The translations under genes were made by a program, and so were the position numbers. From Nesterenkonia marinintestina (GTDB lineage: Bacteria; Actinomycetota; Actinomycetes; Actinomycetales; Micrococcaceae), in the NCBI RefSeq assembly GCF_025420485.1, contig NZ_JAOEFD010000001.1, forward strand, positions 186,001-250,000: a DNA stretch of 64,000 bases, in the 5' to 3' direction. Under the pieces are notes generated by a model, which did no database searches, was not told the origin of the DNA, and saw only the letters and a list, made by a program, of their open reading frames with translations. Positions 17,952 to 27,525 of the stretch are shown here, one piece after another (the first letter of the stretch is position 1; every line of letters begins with the position of its first letter).

Positions 17952-18932
17952 TCAGTCCTCGACCATCTCCGAGGTGACGCTGGCCTCGGTGCCGGGGACG
18001 TCCAGCTCAGCGGCCTTCTTGTCGGCCATCGCCAGCAGTCGGCGGATTCGACCGGCGATGGCGTCCTTGGTCATGGGCGGGTCGGCCAGCCGCCCCAGCT
18101 CGTCCAGGGAGGCCTGCCTGTGCCGCAGTCGCAGTTCGCCGGACTGCCGCAGGTGCTCCGGCACGTCCTCCCCCAGGATCTCCAGGGCACGCTCCACGCG
18201 GGCCCCCGCGGCCACGGCCGCCTGGGCCGAGCGCCGGAGGTTCGCGTCGTCGAAGTTCGCCAGACGGTTCGCCGTGGCCCGAACCTCCTTGCGCATGCGC
18301 CGCTCCTCCCACACCAGGAGGGTCTGATGGGCGCCCATGCGGGTCAGCAGCGCGGCGATGGAGTCGCCGTCGCGGATCACCACACGGTCCACGCTGCGCA
18401 CTTCGCGGGCCTTCGCGGTCAGTCCGAGCCGGCGCGCCGCACCCACCAGGGCCAGAGCCGCCTCCGGACCGGGACAGGTGACCTCCAGCGACGAGCTGCG
18501 GCCGGGCTCGGTGAGTGAGCCGTGGGCCAGGAACGCTCCCCGCCAGGCCGCCACCGCATCGGCCACCGACCCGTTGACCACCGTCGAGGGGAGCCCGCGC
18601 ACGGGACGTCCGCGGACGTCGAGCAGGCCCGTCTGCCGGGCGAGCGCCTCGCCCTCGCGGACCACGCGGACCACGTACCGGCTGCCCTTCCTCAGACCCG
18701 AGCCGGTCACCACGATGATCTCGGAGGAGTGCCCGTAGACTTCGCCGACGGCGGCACGCAGTCGGCGCGCCGTGGCCGCATGGTCCAGCTCGGCCTCGAT
18801 GACGATCCGCCCGGAGATGATGTGCAGGCCGCCGGCGAACCGGAGCATCGCGGACACCTCGGCCTTCCTTTCGGAGGTCGTGGTGACCTCCTGCCGGGAG
18901 AGCTCTTCTTTGACCGATTCGGTCAGGGCCAT
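17952..18932 (-). CDS. whiA: Sporulation/cell-division regulator WhiA
   Basis: A 326-residue DNA-binding protein of the WhiA family: a degenerate LAGLIDADG-like N-terminal region ([15 protein letters not shown], residues about 24-38) and a C-terminal helix-turn-helix region ([22 protein letters not shown]). In Streptomyces it governs sporulation septation, and in non-sporulating actinobacteria it affects cell division. ATG 18932 is preceded by GAGGAC. It is the last gene of uvrC-rapZ-yvcK-whiA, a conserved actinobacterial order. Confidence 0.95.
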   Translation of the reverse strand: MALTESVKEELSRQEVTTTSERKAEVSAMLRFAGGLHIISGRIVIEAELDHAATARRLRAAVGEVYGHSSEIIVVTGSGLRKGSRYVVRVVREGEALARQTGLLDVRGRPVRGLPSTVVNGSVADAVAAWRGAFLAHGSLTEPGRSSSLEVTCPGPEAALALVGAARRLGLTAKAREVRSVDRVVIRDGDSIAALLTRMGAHQTLLVWEERRMRKEVRATANRLANFDDANLRRSAQAAVAAGARVERALEILGEDVPEHLRQSGELRLRHRQASLDELGRLADPPMTKDAIAGRIRRLLAMADKKAAELDVPGTEASVTSEMVED

Positions 18933-19044
18933 GGATGTGCGTCCTCGTAGGTCTCGTCGTCGGTGGTCGTGATGTCGTCGTCAGTTCTCGTGCCGTCAGT
19001 CTCCGTGCCGTCGGTCCTCGAGCCGCGGCCGCGTGCGGCGCCGG

Positions 19045-20052
19045 TCAGTCGTCGAAGACCTCGCCGAAGGCGATGGCCAGACGCAGGGGGTCGTGGACCC
19101 CCGGCTGATCGTCTCTGCGGATGTGATGGTAGCTGACGCGGCCGCCGAGCGCCCGCGCGGCCTCCTCGAAGGCCGGTCGGTCCGCCTCGCGCAGCGATCC
19201 CTCGTCGGCGATGAACCGGTCGATGCGCAGACCCGGTGCGTAGCCGGCGAGCACCTCGAGGTGGTCGGCCGGAGACAGCCCCTCCGTCTCGCCGTCGGCG
19301 CCCGCCTCCAGGTTCATCACCACCACTCGTCGGGCCTCGGTGCCCAGCAGCGCGTCACGCATGTCGGCCAGCAGCAGGTGGGGCAGCACGGAGGTGTACC
19401 AGGAGCCGGGCCCGAACACGACCCAGTCGCTGAGCTCGATGGCCGACACGGCCTCCGCGCAGGCCTCGGCCTCGGGCGGGTGGATGCGCACGTCGGTGAG
19501 CCGTCCGCGGAGACCGGCCCGCGCCAGCTCGTTCTGGGAGTCGATGCGCACCGGTTCACCGTCGTCGGGCGGATGGACCAGCCCGGACATGGTCAGCGGC
19601 AGGCGCGACATCGGCAGGACCTGACCGCGCGCACCCAGCAGCGCGCCCGCCCAGCGCAGACCCTCCACGTGGTCCCCGATCAGCTCCCACAGGGCGACGA
19701 TGAGCAGATTGCCCATCGCGTGGTCGTCCAACGAACCGGACACGCCGTCGCGGGAGGAGAAGCGGTGCTGCATGACCGCCGCCCAGGTGCGGCCCCATTC
19801 GGTGTCGTCGCAGAGTGCGGCCAGCGCCATGCGGAGGTCGCCCGGGGGCAGCACGTCCATGTCCTCGCGCAGGCGCCCGGAGGATCCGCCGTCGTCGGCG
19901 ACGGTGACCACCGCGGTGAGGTGTTCGGCCGCGATGACCCGCAGCGCGGTCAGGGAGGCCGAGAGTCCGTGCCCCCCACCGAGGGCCGTGACTCGGTGGG
20001 AGCTCCGCAGGGCCGTCGGCGTCGTCCGCGGGGTGAGCGGATCGATGGTCAT
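19045..20052 (-). CDS. yvcK: Gluconeogenesis factor YvcK/CofD family protein
   Basis: A 335-residue Rossmann-like protein of the YvcK (2-phospho-L-lactate transferase-like) family. It has ALGGGHGLSASL near residue 25, VTVADDGGSSGRLR near 48, and VFGPGSWYTSVLPHLL near 205. YvcK binds UDP-GlcNAc and links carbon metabolism with peptidoglycan synthesis in Bacillus, and its mycobacterial homologue CuvA has a similar role. ATG 20052 overlaps the rapZ stop as ATGA, so the pair is translationally coupled. Confidence 0.93.
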   Translation of the reverse strand: MTIDPLTPRTTPTALRSSHRVTALGGGHGLSASLTALRVIAAEHLTAVVTVADDGGSSGRLREDMDVLPPGDLRMALAALCDDTEWGRTWAAVMQHRFSSRDGVSGSLDDHAMGNLLIVALWELIGDHVEGLRWAGALLGARGQVLPMSRLPLTMSGLVHPPDDGEPVRIDSQNELARAGLRGRLTDVRIHPPEAEACAEAVSAIELSDWVVFGPGSWYTSVLPHLLLADMRDALLGTEARRVVVMNLEAGADGETEGLSPADHLEVLAGYAPGLRIDRFIADEGSLREADRPAFEEAARALGGRVSYHHIRRDDQPGVHDPLRLAIAFGEVFDD

Positions 20053-20942
20053 TCTCGTCCCAGATCCCGGTGCACGACGTTGACGGTCGCATTGGGCGTC
20101 TGCTGCAGGCGGCGGGCGAGCTCCTCCGAGATGGCCACCGAACGGTGCTTGCCGCCGGTGCACCCGACGGCGATGGTCGCGTAGTGCTTGTTCTCGGCCC
20201 GGTAGCCCTCCAGCACGGGACGAAGCGCCTCCACGTAGCGGGCGACGAACTCCTCGGCGCCCTCATCCACGAGGACGTAGTCCCGCACGGCGGCGTCCTG
20301 ACCGGTCAGCGGACGGAGCTCCGGCACCCAGTGGGGGTTGGGGACGAAGCGGACGTCGGCGACGAAGTTCGCGTCGGAGGGCACACCGTACTTGAAGCCG
20401 AAGCTCATCACGTTCAGCCGCAGGGTGATGGGGCCGTCGTCGGTGAACAGGTCGGTGACGGCACCTGCCAGGCCGTGGACGTTGAGGTCGGTGGTGTCCA
20501 GCACGATGTCGGCGCCGTTGCGGACGTCCCTGAGCGTCTCCCGCTCCGCGGTGATCCCGTCCAGGATGCGTCCCGACCCCTGGAGCGGATGGGGCCGACG
20601 GCCCTGTTCGAAACGACGGACCAGCAGCTCGTCGGAGGCGTCGAGGAAGAGCACCCGGTAGCTGATCCCGGCGGTGCGGATCTGTTCCAGGGCGCCCAGG
20701 ATGTCCGAGTACAGCCCGCGGGAGCGCACGTCGACGACGACCGCCAGCTTCTCCACCGACCCGGGATTCCGGGCGATGAGGTCCATCATCGTGGGGATGA
20801 GCTCGGTCGGCATCCCTTCGACGACGTACCAGCCGAGGTCCTCGAGCGCGTGGGCGGCCGTGGTGCGACCGGCTCCGGACATCCCCGTCACGATCAGCAG
20901 CTCGTTCTCGGGGGGCTTCACCGGGGTCAGTCCGTCACTCAT
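20049..20942 (-). CDS. rapZ: RapZ-family nucleotide-binding protein
   Basis: A 297-residue protein with P-loop GMSGAGRTT near residue 22 and the C-terminal motif VGCTGGKHRSVAISEEL near 262. Escherichia coli RapZ binds glucosamine 6-phosphate and directs RNase E to GlmZ. Actinobacterial homologues lack that sRNA system, so the role here is unknown beyond nucleotide/sugar-phosphate sensing. Two ATGs (20948, 20942) are possible. 20942 is chosen because TAGGCT stands 8 nt away, whereas the other would leave only 2 nt. Confidence 0.92.
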   Translation of the reverse strand: MSDGLTPVKPPENELLIVTGMSGAGRTTAAHALEDLGWYVVEGMPTELIPTMMDLIARNPGSVEKLAVVVDVRSRGLYSDILGALEQIRTAGISYRVLFLDASDELLVRRFEQGRRPHPLQGSGRILDGITAERETLRDVRNGADIVLDTTDLNVHGLAGAVTDLFTDDGPITLRLNVMSFGFKYGVPSDANFVADVRFVPNPHWVPELRPLTGQDAAVRDYVLVDEGAEEFVARYVEALRPVLEGYRAENKHYATIAVGCTGGKHRSVAISEELARRLQQTPNATVNVVHRDLGRE

Positions 20943-20950
20943 AGTCATCC

Positions 20951-20956
20951 AGCCTA
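20951..20956 (-). promoter_or_regulatory. -10 element TAGGCT overlapping the uvrC stop codon
   Basis: The TAG of this hexamer is the uvrC stop codon (20956-20954). The spacer to the rapZ ATG at 20942 is 8 nt. It gives rapZ-yvcK-whiA a promoter independent of uvrC. Confidence 0.5.
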
Positions 20957-22927
20957 TCCGTCCCCCCGCAGGTGGTCGAGGATGCGACGAGCCGTCTCCG
21001 GCCCGACGCCCGGGACCTCGGCGATGTCCTCCGCCCCGGCCTCACGCAGCCGCGCGACGGAGCCGAAGTGCTGGACGACGGCCGCCCTGCGCGCCGGTCC
21101 CAGGCCCGGCACCTCGTCGAGCGCCGAGGCGGTCATCTCCTTGGACCGTCTGGACCGGTGATAGGCGATCGCGTACCGGTGGGCCTCGTCCCTGACCCGC
21201 TGGAGCATGTAGAGGGCCTGTGATCCGCGGGGCAGGACCAGGGGGAAGTCGTCGTCGGGGAGCCAGACCTCCTCGAGCCGTTTGGCCAGGCCGATCACGG
21301 GGACATCGGTGACGCCCAGATCGTCCAGGGCCCGGTGTGCGGCGGCGACCTGCGGCTGGCCGCCGTCGACGACGACCAGGCTGGGGGGATAGGCGAAGCG
21401 GGTCCCCTCCCGGGGGGCGGCGGTGTCCTCCCGCGGCTCGGCGCTGTCCCCGCCGTCCTGCGCCGAGGCCTGTGCCGAGTGCTGTGCAGAGTCCTGCGCC
21501 GAGTCCTGTGCCGACTCCAGCTCCGCCTGCTGCTTGAGGTGGCGGGCGAAGCGGCGGGAGACGACGTCGTACATCGCGGCCGTGTCGTCCCGGGTCGCCT
21601 CACCGCGCACGGAGAACCGGCGATAGTCGCGGCGGACCGGCAGACCGTCCTCCAGCACCACCATGGAGGCCACCACGTGGGCGCCCGAGGTGTGGGACAC
21701 GTCGAAGCATTCGATCCTCAGCAGCGGCTCCGGAGCCCCGAGCGCCTCCTGCAGCTCCCGCAGCGCCTGGGAGCGGGTGGTGATGTCGGAGGTCCGGCGA
21801 GCCTTGTGCAGGCTCAGCGCCTGCTCGGCGTTCTCCCGGACGGTCCGCAGCAGGGCGGACTTGTCCCCGCGGCGCGGGACGCGCAGATCCACGGCGGCGC
21901 CCCTGCGTCGACGGAGCCATGCGGCAACGTCGTCGGAGTCCGTGGGCAGCGCCGGGACCAGGACCTCGCGCGGGATGCGGTCGGTGTCGGAGATCGCTCC
22001 GTAGACCTGCAGCAGCAGCTGCTCGACCAGACCGGCCTCGTCGATCTCCTCGACCTTCTCGACCACCCAGCCGCGCTGCCCGCGGATGCGGCCCTGCCGG
22101 ACGTGGAAGACCTGCACGGCGGCCTCAAGCTCATCGTCCGCCACCGCGAAGACGTCGGCCTCGGTCTCCTCGGAGAGGACCACGGCGTTGCGCTCGAAGA
22201 CCCGGCGCAGCGCCTCGAGGTCGTCGCGGCGGCGCGCGGCGTCCTCATAGCGCAGCTCGGACACCGCCTCCTTCATCTCCGACTCGAGGCGACGCATCTG
22301 CGGACCCGGACGACCGGCCATCACCTCGCAGAACTCCTCGGCGAGACGACGGTGATCCTCCTCCCCGATGCGTCCCACGCAGGGGGCCGAGCACTTGTCG
22401 ATGTATCCGAGCAGACACGGCCGTCCGGAGGCCTCGGCGCGGCGGAACACTCCGGCGGAGCACGACCGGACTGGGAAGACCCGCAGCATGGTGTCCACGG
22501 TCTCGCGGATGGCCTTCGCCGGATGGAACGGCCCGAAGTACCGGACGCCTGGGCGCCTGTCCCCCCGCATCACCTGCACCCGCGGGAACCGCTCGTCCAT
22601 GGTGACCGCCAGATAGGGGTACGACTTGTCGTCGCGGTACATGATGTTGAACCGCGGTGTGTGCTGCTTGATCCACGTGTACTCCAGCTGGATGGCCTCC
22701 AGCTCGGAGCCCACCAGGGTCCACTCCACCGAGGACGCGGCGTGCACCATCGCGTGGGTCTTCGGATGGAGGCCGTCCGGGTCGGCGAAGTAGCTGTTCA
22801 GACGCGAGCGCAGGCTCTTGGCCTTGCCCACGTAGACCACCCGGCCGTGCGGATCGATGAACCGGTAGACGCCCGGCCCGGTCGGGACCTCTCCGGGACG
22901 GGGGCGATAGCTGCGGGGGTCGGCCAT
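20954..22927 (-). CDS. uvrC: UvrABC system protein C
   Basis: A 657-residue dual-incision nuclease of nucleotide excision repair. The N-terminal GIY-YIG domain ([26 protein letters not shown]), a UVR motif near 215, the RNase H-like C-terminal nuclease ([21 protein letters not shown]) and a terminal helix-hairpin-helix pair are in the usual order. An insertion of about 40 residues near 480-520 is built of SAQD repeats and acidic sequence; typical UvrC lacks it. ATG 22927 shares a base with the plsC-like stop (TGATG). Confidence 0.95.
   Translation of the reverse strand: MADPRSYRPRPGEVPTGPGVYRFIDPHGRVVYVGKAKSLRSRLNSYFADPDGLHPKTHAMVHAASSVEWTLVGSELEAIQLEYTWIKQHTPRFNIMYRDDKSYPYLAVTMDERFPRVQVMRGDRRPGVRYFGPFHPAKAIRETVDTMLRVFPVRSCSAGVFRRAEASGRPCLLGYIDKCSAPCVGRIGEEDHRRLAEEFCEVMAGRPGPQMRRLESEMKEAVSELRYEDAARRRDDLEALRRVFERNAVVLSEETEADVFAVADDELEAAVQVFHVRQGRIRGQRGWVVEKVEEIDEAGLVEQLLLQVYGAISDTDRIPREVLVPALPTDSDDVAAWLRRRRGAAVDLRVPRRGDKSALLRTVRENAEQALSLHKARRTSDITTRSQALRELQEALGAPEPLLRIECFDVSHTSGAHVVASMVVLEDGLPVRRDYRRFSVRGEATRDDTAAMYDVVSRRFARHLKQQAELESAQDSAQDSAQHSAQASAQDGGDSAEPREDTAAPREGTRFAYPPSLVVVDGGQPQVAAAHRALDDLGVTDVPVIGLAKRLEEVWLPDDDFPLVLPRGSQALYMLQRVRDEAHRYAIAYHRSRRSKEMTASALDEVPGLGPARRAAVVQHFGSVARLREAGAEDIAEVPGVGPETARRILDHLRGDG
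21459..21518 (-). repeat. 12-bp tandem repeat inside uvrC (5 copies)
   Basis: Five consecutive imperfect 12-mers of the form TGYGCCGAGTCC encode the four-residue unit SAQD (variants SAQH, SAQA). They lie in a linker within the nuclease half, so copy changes keep the frame. Confidence 0.85.
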
Positions 22928-23724
22928 CACCCGCGGTCGTGGGAGCGCGGCGGGGCGTTGTACCCCTCGGCCCGCTCCTGGCCGGACATCGCCGCGACGG
23001 CGTCCATGACCCGCCCGGTGGCCTCGCGGCGGACCGGGAGGGGGTGCTTCGGGCCCAGGTGCTCGAAGCGCAGCGGCGCACCGACATGCATCTCGAACCG
23101 CGACGGACGGATGGAGTGGGAGTCGGCGGCCTGGAGCTTCTCGGTCCCGACGAGGCCGACCGGCACCACCGGAAGTCCTGTGGCCAGCGCCAGCCAGCCC
23201 ACACCGTTCTTGCCGCGGTAGAGTCGCCCGTCCCTGCTGCGGGTGCCCTCGGGGTAGATCCCCACGCCGAAGCCGTCCGAGGCGATGCGGCCGAGCTCAT
23301 AGAGGGCCTCCACCGAGGCCGACTGCTTCTGCCGCTCCACGGGCACCGAGCCCACCGACTCGAAGAACATGCGCATGGCGTGGCCCCGCAGACCGGTTCC
23401 GGTGAAGTACTCGGACTTGGCGAAGAAGCTGACCTGGCGCGGGAAGAGCGACTGGATCAGCACCGAGTCGAGGAAGGACAGGTGGTTGCTGGCCACGATG
23501 AACCCGCCGTCGGACGGGACGTTGTCCATCCCGGTGATCACCGGCCGGCAGCTGGCCCGCACGAAGGCGGAGAAGCTGCCCCGGACCGCCCCGTGGGTCA
23601 GCAGCCGCGTCCGGCGCCGGGCCGCGGACTCGGTCGGCTCTGTGCTCACGGGATCGCTTCTCACGGGATCGGTGCTCTTAGGATCGGTGCTCACAGGATC
23701 GCTGCTCACAGGCTCTGTGCTCAC
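22927..23724 (-). CDS. 1-acyl-sn-glycerol-3-phosphate acyltransferase-like protein
   Basis: A 265-residue PlsC-superfamily acyltransferase. Motif I is NHLSFLD (His and Asp four residues apart, near 80), motif III is [10 protein letters not shown] near 158, and VPVGLVG lies downstream. It probably acylates lysophosphatidic acid in membrane lipid synthesis. The first 30 residues are six copies of a VSTDP-like pentapeptide encoded by a 15-bp DNA repeat. The GTG chosen as start (23724) is itself part of the first repeat, and later copies contain further in-frame GTGs. It overlaps uvrC by one base, an uncommon pairing. Confidence 0.88.
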   Translation of the reverse strand: MSTEPVSSDPVSTDPKSTDPVRSDPVSTEPTESAARRRTRLLTHGAVRGSFSAFVRASCRPVITGMDNVPSDGGFIVASNHLSFLDSVLIQSLFPRQVSFFAKSEYFTGTGLRGHAMRMFFESVGSVPVERQKQSASVEALYELGRIASDGFGVGIYPEGTRSRDGRLYRGKNGVGWLALATGLPVVPVGLVGTEKLQAADSHSIRPSRFEMHVGAPLRFEHLGPKHPLPVRREATGRVMDAVAAMSGQERAEGYNAPPRSHDRG

Positions 23725-23725
23725 G
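23636..23725 (-). repeat. 15-bp tandem repeat at the 5' end of the plsC-like gene (6 copies)
   Basis: Six 15-mers, for example GGATCGGTGCTCACA on the plus strand, each encode V-S-T/S-D/E-P or close variants. The unit includes GTGAGC, so several copies offer a start codon. Confidence 0.9.
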
Positions 23726-23768
23726 TCGCTGGTGTCCTCACTGCTGCGGGGCTGTTCGGGTCGGTCTC

Positions 23769-23774
23769 AGTGTA
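23769..23774 (-). promoter_or_regulatory. -10 element TACACT of the plsC-like gene
   Basis: TACACT lies in the 58-bp gap after uvrA, 45 nt before the GTG start. It would give a leader of about 38 nt. Confidence 0.4.
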
Positions 23775-23782
23775 TCGCCGCG

Positions 23783-26746
23783 TCACAGCAGCGGCGCCAG
23801 GAAGCGGCCCGTATGGGAGCCGGTCTCGGCGTGCGAGGCCGCCACCTGTTCGGGGGTGCCCTCGGCCACGACCAGGCCTCCTCCGGTCCCACCCTCGGGG
23901 CCGAGGTCGATGAGCCAGTCGCAGGACTTCACCACGTCGAGGTTGTGCTCGATGGTGACCACCGTGTTGCCCTTGTCCACCAGACCCTGGAGGACGCCCA
24001 GCAGCTTGCGTATGTCCTCGAAGTGCAGCCCGGTCGTCGGCTCGTCGAGGACGTAGATGCTGCGTCCCTTCGACCGCTTCTGCAGCTCGGCCGCCAGCTT
24101 CACCCGCTGCGCCTCGCCCCCCGACAGGGTGGTCCCGGACTGTCCCAGGCGGACGTAGCCGAGTCCGACGTCGACCAGGGTGTCGAGGTGTCGGGCGATC
24201 GGGGCGAAGGCGGCGAAGAACTCGGCCGCCTCCTCGATGGGCATGTCGAGGACCTCGGCGATGTTCCGCCCCTTGTACTTCACCTCCAGGGTCTCCCGGT
24301 TGTACCGGGCCCCGTGGCACACCTCGCAGGGGACGAAGACGTCGGGCAGGAAGTTCATCTCGATCTTCAGGGTGCCGTCCCCCGAGCAGGCCTCGCAGCG
24401 CCCTCCCTTGACGTTGAAGGAGAAGCGGCCGGGCATGTAGCCGCGGGTCTTCGCCTCCGTCGTCTCGGCGAACAGCTTCCGCACGTGGTCGAACACCCCG
24501 GTGTAGGTGGCCGGATTGGAGCGCGGTGTGCGTCCGATGGGGCTCTGGTCCACATGGATGATCTTGTCGAGGTGGTCGACGCCCTCGATGCGCCGGTGCC
24601 TGCCGGGCACCTGCCGAGCGTTGTTGAGCCGATTGGCCAGCGCCCGGTAGAGGATCTCGTTGATCAGCGTCGACTTGCCGGACCCCGAGACCCCGGTGAC
24701 GCCGACGAGCACTCCCAGCGGGACGTCCACGGTCACATCGCGCAGGTTGTTCTCATAGGCGTCGACGACCCGCAGGCTGCGCCGCGGGTCGATCTCGCGC
24801 CGGGTGCGGGGCACCGGGATGAGCCGTCGCCCGGCCAGATAGTCTCCGGTGATCGAGGTCGGATTCTCCCGCAGCGCCTCCACCGAGCCGGAGTGGACGA
24901 TCCGACCTCCGCGCTCTCCGGCGCCGGGGCCGATGTCGACGACCCAGTCCGCCTCGGCGATGGTGTCCTCGTCGTGCTCGACGACGATGAGGGTGTTGCC
25001 CAGGTCCCGCAGCCTCGTCAGCGTGCGGATCAGGCGGGCGTTGTCCCGCTGATGCAGACCGATGGACGGCTCGTCGAGGACGTAGAGCACCCCCACCAGG
25101 CCGGCGCCGATCTGCGTGGCCAGACGGATCCTCTGCGCCTCTCCCCCGGAGAGCGTCCCCGCGGCCCGCTCGAGGTTGAGGTAGCCCAGGCCGACGTCGA
25201 GCAGGAAGGTCAGCCGGGCCAGGATCTCCTTGAGCACCTGCTCGGCGATCGTCGCGTCGCGGGCGGACAGGGAGATGGTGCGGAAGAACGCGACGATGTC
25301 CTCCAGGGGCCATGCCGAGACCTCGGCGATGGACCGGTCCTGGACCAGCACGGAGAGCGAGGCGGGGTTGAGCCGCTGCCCGGCGCAGTCGGGGCAGGCG
25401 ATCTGACGCATGTACTGCTCGTAGTGGTCCCGGGCGTGGTCGGACTCCGTCTCCTCGTACTTGCGGTGGATATAGGCGACGACGCCTTCGAACCCGGTCG
25501 AGTACTTCCGCTCGCGTCCGAACCGGTTGCGGTACTGGACCACGACCTTGTGGTTGCGTCCGTGCAGCAGCGCCTGACGGGCCTTCTTCGGCAGCTCGTA
25601 CCAGGGGGTCTGCAGGTCGAAGTCCAGCTCCTCGGCCAGGCCCCGGATCAGCCGCTGCCAGTACTCGGCGGTGGCCGCACCCCGATGCCAGGGGGCGATC
25701 GCGCCCTGGTCCAGGGTGCGCGTGTCGTCGGGGATGACGAGCTCCTCGTCGACCTCGAGGCGGGAGCCGATCCCCGAGCAGGTCTGGCAGGCGCCGAAGG
25801 GTGAGTTGAACGAGAAGGACCGCGGTTCGATCTCGTCGATCGGCAGCGGGTGCTCGTTGGGGCACGCCATGTTCTCGGAGAACGGGCGGAGCTTCGGACC
25901 CGTCAGACCCTCCGGCACTCGGTCGGGCTTCTCGGCGGTGCCGTCGGCGGCGAGGTCGACCAGGTCGACGGTCGCCCGGCCCTCGGCCAGCCGCAGCGCG
26001 GTCTCCACGGAGTCGGTCAGGCGCTGCCGCATGCCCTCCCGGATCACCAGTCGGTCCACCACGACGTCGATCTGATGCTTGTACTGCTTCTCCAGCACGG
26101 GCGGGTCGTTGAGCTGGACGGTCTCGCCGTCGACGACGGCCCGGGAGAAGCCCTCGCCCGCGAGCTCGCGGAAGAGGTCCTTGAACTCGCCCTTGCGGCC
26201 GCGCACCACCGGCGCCAGGACCTGGAACCGGGTGCGCTCGGGCAGGGTGAGGATCTGGTCGACGATCTGCTGGGGGGTCTGACGGTCGATCTTCTCTCCG
26301 CACTGCGGACAGTGCGGCACCCCGATGCGCGCCCAGAGCAGCCGCAGGTAGTCGTGGATCTCGGTGACCGTGCCCACCGTCGAACGGGGGTTCCGCGAGG
26401 TGGACTTCTGGTCGATGGACACCGCGGGAGAGAGCCCCTCGATGAAGTCCACGTCGGGTTTGTCCACCCGGCCCAGGAACATCCGGGCGTATGCCGAGAG
26501 GGACTCCACGTAGCGGCGCTGACCCTCGGCGAAGATCGTGTCGAAGGCGAGGGAGGACTTCCCCGAGCCGGAGAGGCCGGTGAAGACGATGAAGGCGTTG
26601 CGCGGCAGCTCGACGTCGACGCCGCTGAGGTTGTGCTCACGGGCTCCCTGGACGACGATGCGGTCGGCCTCCGCCGAGCCTCGGCCGCCCGAGGCGGAGG
26701 ACGTCAAATAGTCGTCCACGGACTGGATCACGGTTTCGGAAGACAC
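23783..26746 (-). CDS. uvrA: UvrABC system protein A
   Basis: A 987-residue damage-recognition ATPase of excision repair, with two ABC modules: Walker [13 protein letters not shown] (near 55) and [13 protein letters not shown] (near 680), and signatures [12 protein letters not shown] and [12 protein letters not shown]. The large zinc module CEAC...CEVC near 780-808 is intact, and CPQCGEK is seen in the first half. It is about 40 residues longer than E. coli UvrA, partly through the N-terminal extension before [14 protein letters not shown] 26746 follows TAGACT by 7 nt; a GGAG inside that spacer might also serve as a ribosome site on a longer transcript. Confidence 0.97.
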   Translation of the reverse strand: MSSETVIQSVDDYLTSSASGGRGSAEADRIVVQGAREHNLSGVDVELPRNAFIVFTGLSGSGKSSLAFDTIFAEGQRRYVESLSAYARMFLGRVDKPDVDFIEGLSPAVSIDQKSTSRNPRSTVGTVTEIHDYLRLLWARIGVPHCPQCGEKIDRQTPQQIVDQILTLPERTRFQVLAPVVRGRKGEFKDLFRELAGEGFSRAVVDGETVQLNDPPVLEKQYKHQIDVVVDRLVIREGMRQRLTDSVETALRLAEGRATVDLVDLAADGTAEKPDRVPEGLTGPKLRPFSENMACPNEHPLPIDEIEPRSFSFNSPFGACQTCSGIGSRLEVDEELVIPDDTRTLDQGAIAPWHRGAATAEYWQRLIRGLAEELDFDLQTPWYELPKKARQALLHGRNHKVVVQYRNRFGRERKYSTGFEGVVAYIHRKYEETESDHARDHYEQYMRQIACPDCAGQRLNPASLSVLVQDRSIAEVSAWPLEDIVAFFRTISLSARDATIAEQVLKEILARLTFLLDVGLGYLNLERAAGTLSGGEAQRIRLATQIGAGLVGVLYVLDEPSIGLHQRDNARLIRTLTRLRDLGNTLIVVEHDEDTIAEADWVVDIGPGAGERGGRIVHSGSVEALRENPTSITGDYLAGRRLIPVPRTRREIDPRRSLRVVDAYENNLRDVTVDVPLGVLVGVTGVSGSGKSTLINEILYRALANRLNNARQVPGRHRRIEGVDHLDKIIHVDQSPIGRTPRSNPATYTGVFDHVRKLFAETTEAKTRGYMPGRFSFNVKGGRCEACSGDGTLKIEMNFLPDVFVPCEVCHGARYNRETLEVKYKGRNIAEVLDMPIEEAAEFFAAFAPIARHLDTLVDVGLGYVRLGQSGTTLSGGEAQRVKLAAELQKRSKGRSIYVLDEPTTGLHFEDIRKLLGVLQGLVDKGNTVVTIEHNLDVVKSCDWLIDLGPEGGTGGGLVVAEGTPEQVAASHAETGSHTGRFLAPLL

Positions 26747-26753
26747 GCGCTCC

Positions 26754-26759
26754 AGTCTA
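26754..26759 (-). promoter_or_regulatory. -10 element TAGACT, leaderless promoter of uvrA
   Basis: TAGACT, spacer 7 nt, then GTG 26746. No LexA-type box was recognised in the 101-bp divergent gap. Confidence 0.55.
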
Positions 26760-26834
26760 GGCCCGATCGCCGCTCTGCGACGTCGCCGACCAGTCGCCGA
26801 CTACCGGCCCGTAGCGTCGGCACACGGCAGACCA

Positions 26835-26840
26835 TAGACT
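26835..26840 (+). promoter_or_regulatory. -10 element TAGACT, leaderless promoter of the MBL-fold gene
   Basis: TAGACT, spacer 7 nt, then ATG 26848. It mirrors the uvrA promoter on the other strand of the same gap. Confidence 0.6.
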
Positions 26841-26847
26841 GAACCGC

Positions 26848-27525
26848 ATGGCTTCCGAGGGTTCACTCATCCACGACCTCCCCGCGGTGACCGTGAGACG
26901 CCTCTCCGTCTCTGAGATGAGCAACAACGTCTACCTGCTCACCTCGAAGAAGACGGGGGTCCAGGTGCTCATCGACGCCGCCGACGACGCCGCGGCGATC
27001 CGTTCCATGCTGGCCGAGGCCGAGCAGGACACCCCCTGCGGGCCCCGTCTGGAGGCGGTGCTGACCACCCACCGGCACTGGGACCACATCCGCGCGCTCT
27101 CCGCGATCGCCCGCCCCGAGGACGGAGGATCCGTCGACACCTGGGCCGGGGCCGCGGATGCGCAGGCGATCGAGGACGCCGAAGGGGTCGGCATCGACCA
27201 TCGGCTCGACCACGGCGACGTGGTCACCCACGACGGCATCCGACTCGAGGTCATCGGGCTCCGCGGCCACACCCCCGGATCGGTCGCCTTCGTCCTGGAC
27301 GTCGAGGACGGGCCCACCCACCTGTTCACCGGCGACTCCCTCTTCCCGGGCGGGGTCGGAAAGACCTGGTCCTCCGAGGACTTCCGCAGCCTCATCGACG
27401 ACGTCGAGTCCCGCCTCTTCGACCGGTTCCCCGACGACACGGTCGTCCACCCGGGCCACGGCGATCCGACCACCCTCGGCGCCGAGCGCGATGCGCTCCC
27501 CCAGTGGCGCGAGCGCGGCTGGTAG
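26848..27525 (+). CDS. Metallo-beta-lactamase-fold hydrolase (glyoxalase II-like)
   Basis: A 225-residue protein with the full metal-binding set of the superfamily: THRHWDH (residues 72-78), GHTPGS, GDSLFPGGVG and the final HPGHGDPTTLG. The closest named relatives are hydroxyacylglutathione hydrolase-like proteins. Because actinobacteria use mycothiol rather than glutathione, a mycothiol thioester substrate is possible but not shown. The stop shares a base with the helicase start (TAGTG), and both appear to be one operon with the S33 peptidase. Confidence 0.88.
   Translation: MASEGSLIHDLPAVTVRRLSVSEMSNNVYLLTSKKTGVQVLIDAADDAAAIRSMLAEAEQDTPCGPRLEAVLTTHRHWDHIRALSAIARPEDGGSVDTWAGAADAQAIEDAEGVGIDHRLDHGDVVTHDGIRLEVIGLRGHTPGSVAFVLDVEDGPTHLFTGDSLFPGGVGKTWSSEDFRSLIDDVESRLFDRFPDDTVVHPGHGDPTTLGAERDALPQWRERGW

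Noticed and set aside
18933-19044. Possible small gene or RNA in the yvcK-whiA gap
   Set aside because: The 112 bp contain degenerate GTGCCGTC/GTCGTC repeats without a ribosome site, start codon in a plausible frame, or a clear hairpin.
26747-26847. SOS (LexA) box between uvrA and the MBL gene, and before uvrB
   Set aside because: No GAAC-N4-GTTC-type palindrome seen by eye in either upstream region; cannot exclude a divergent box.
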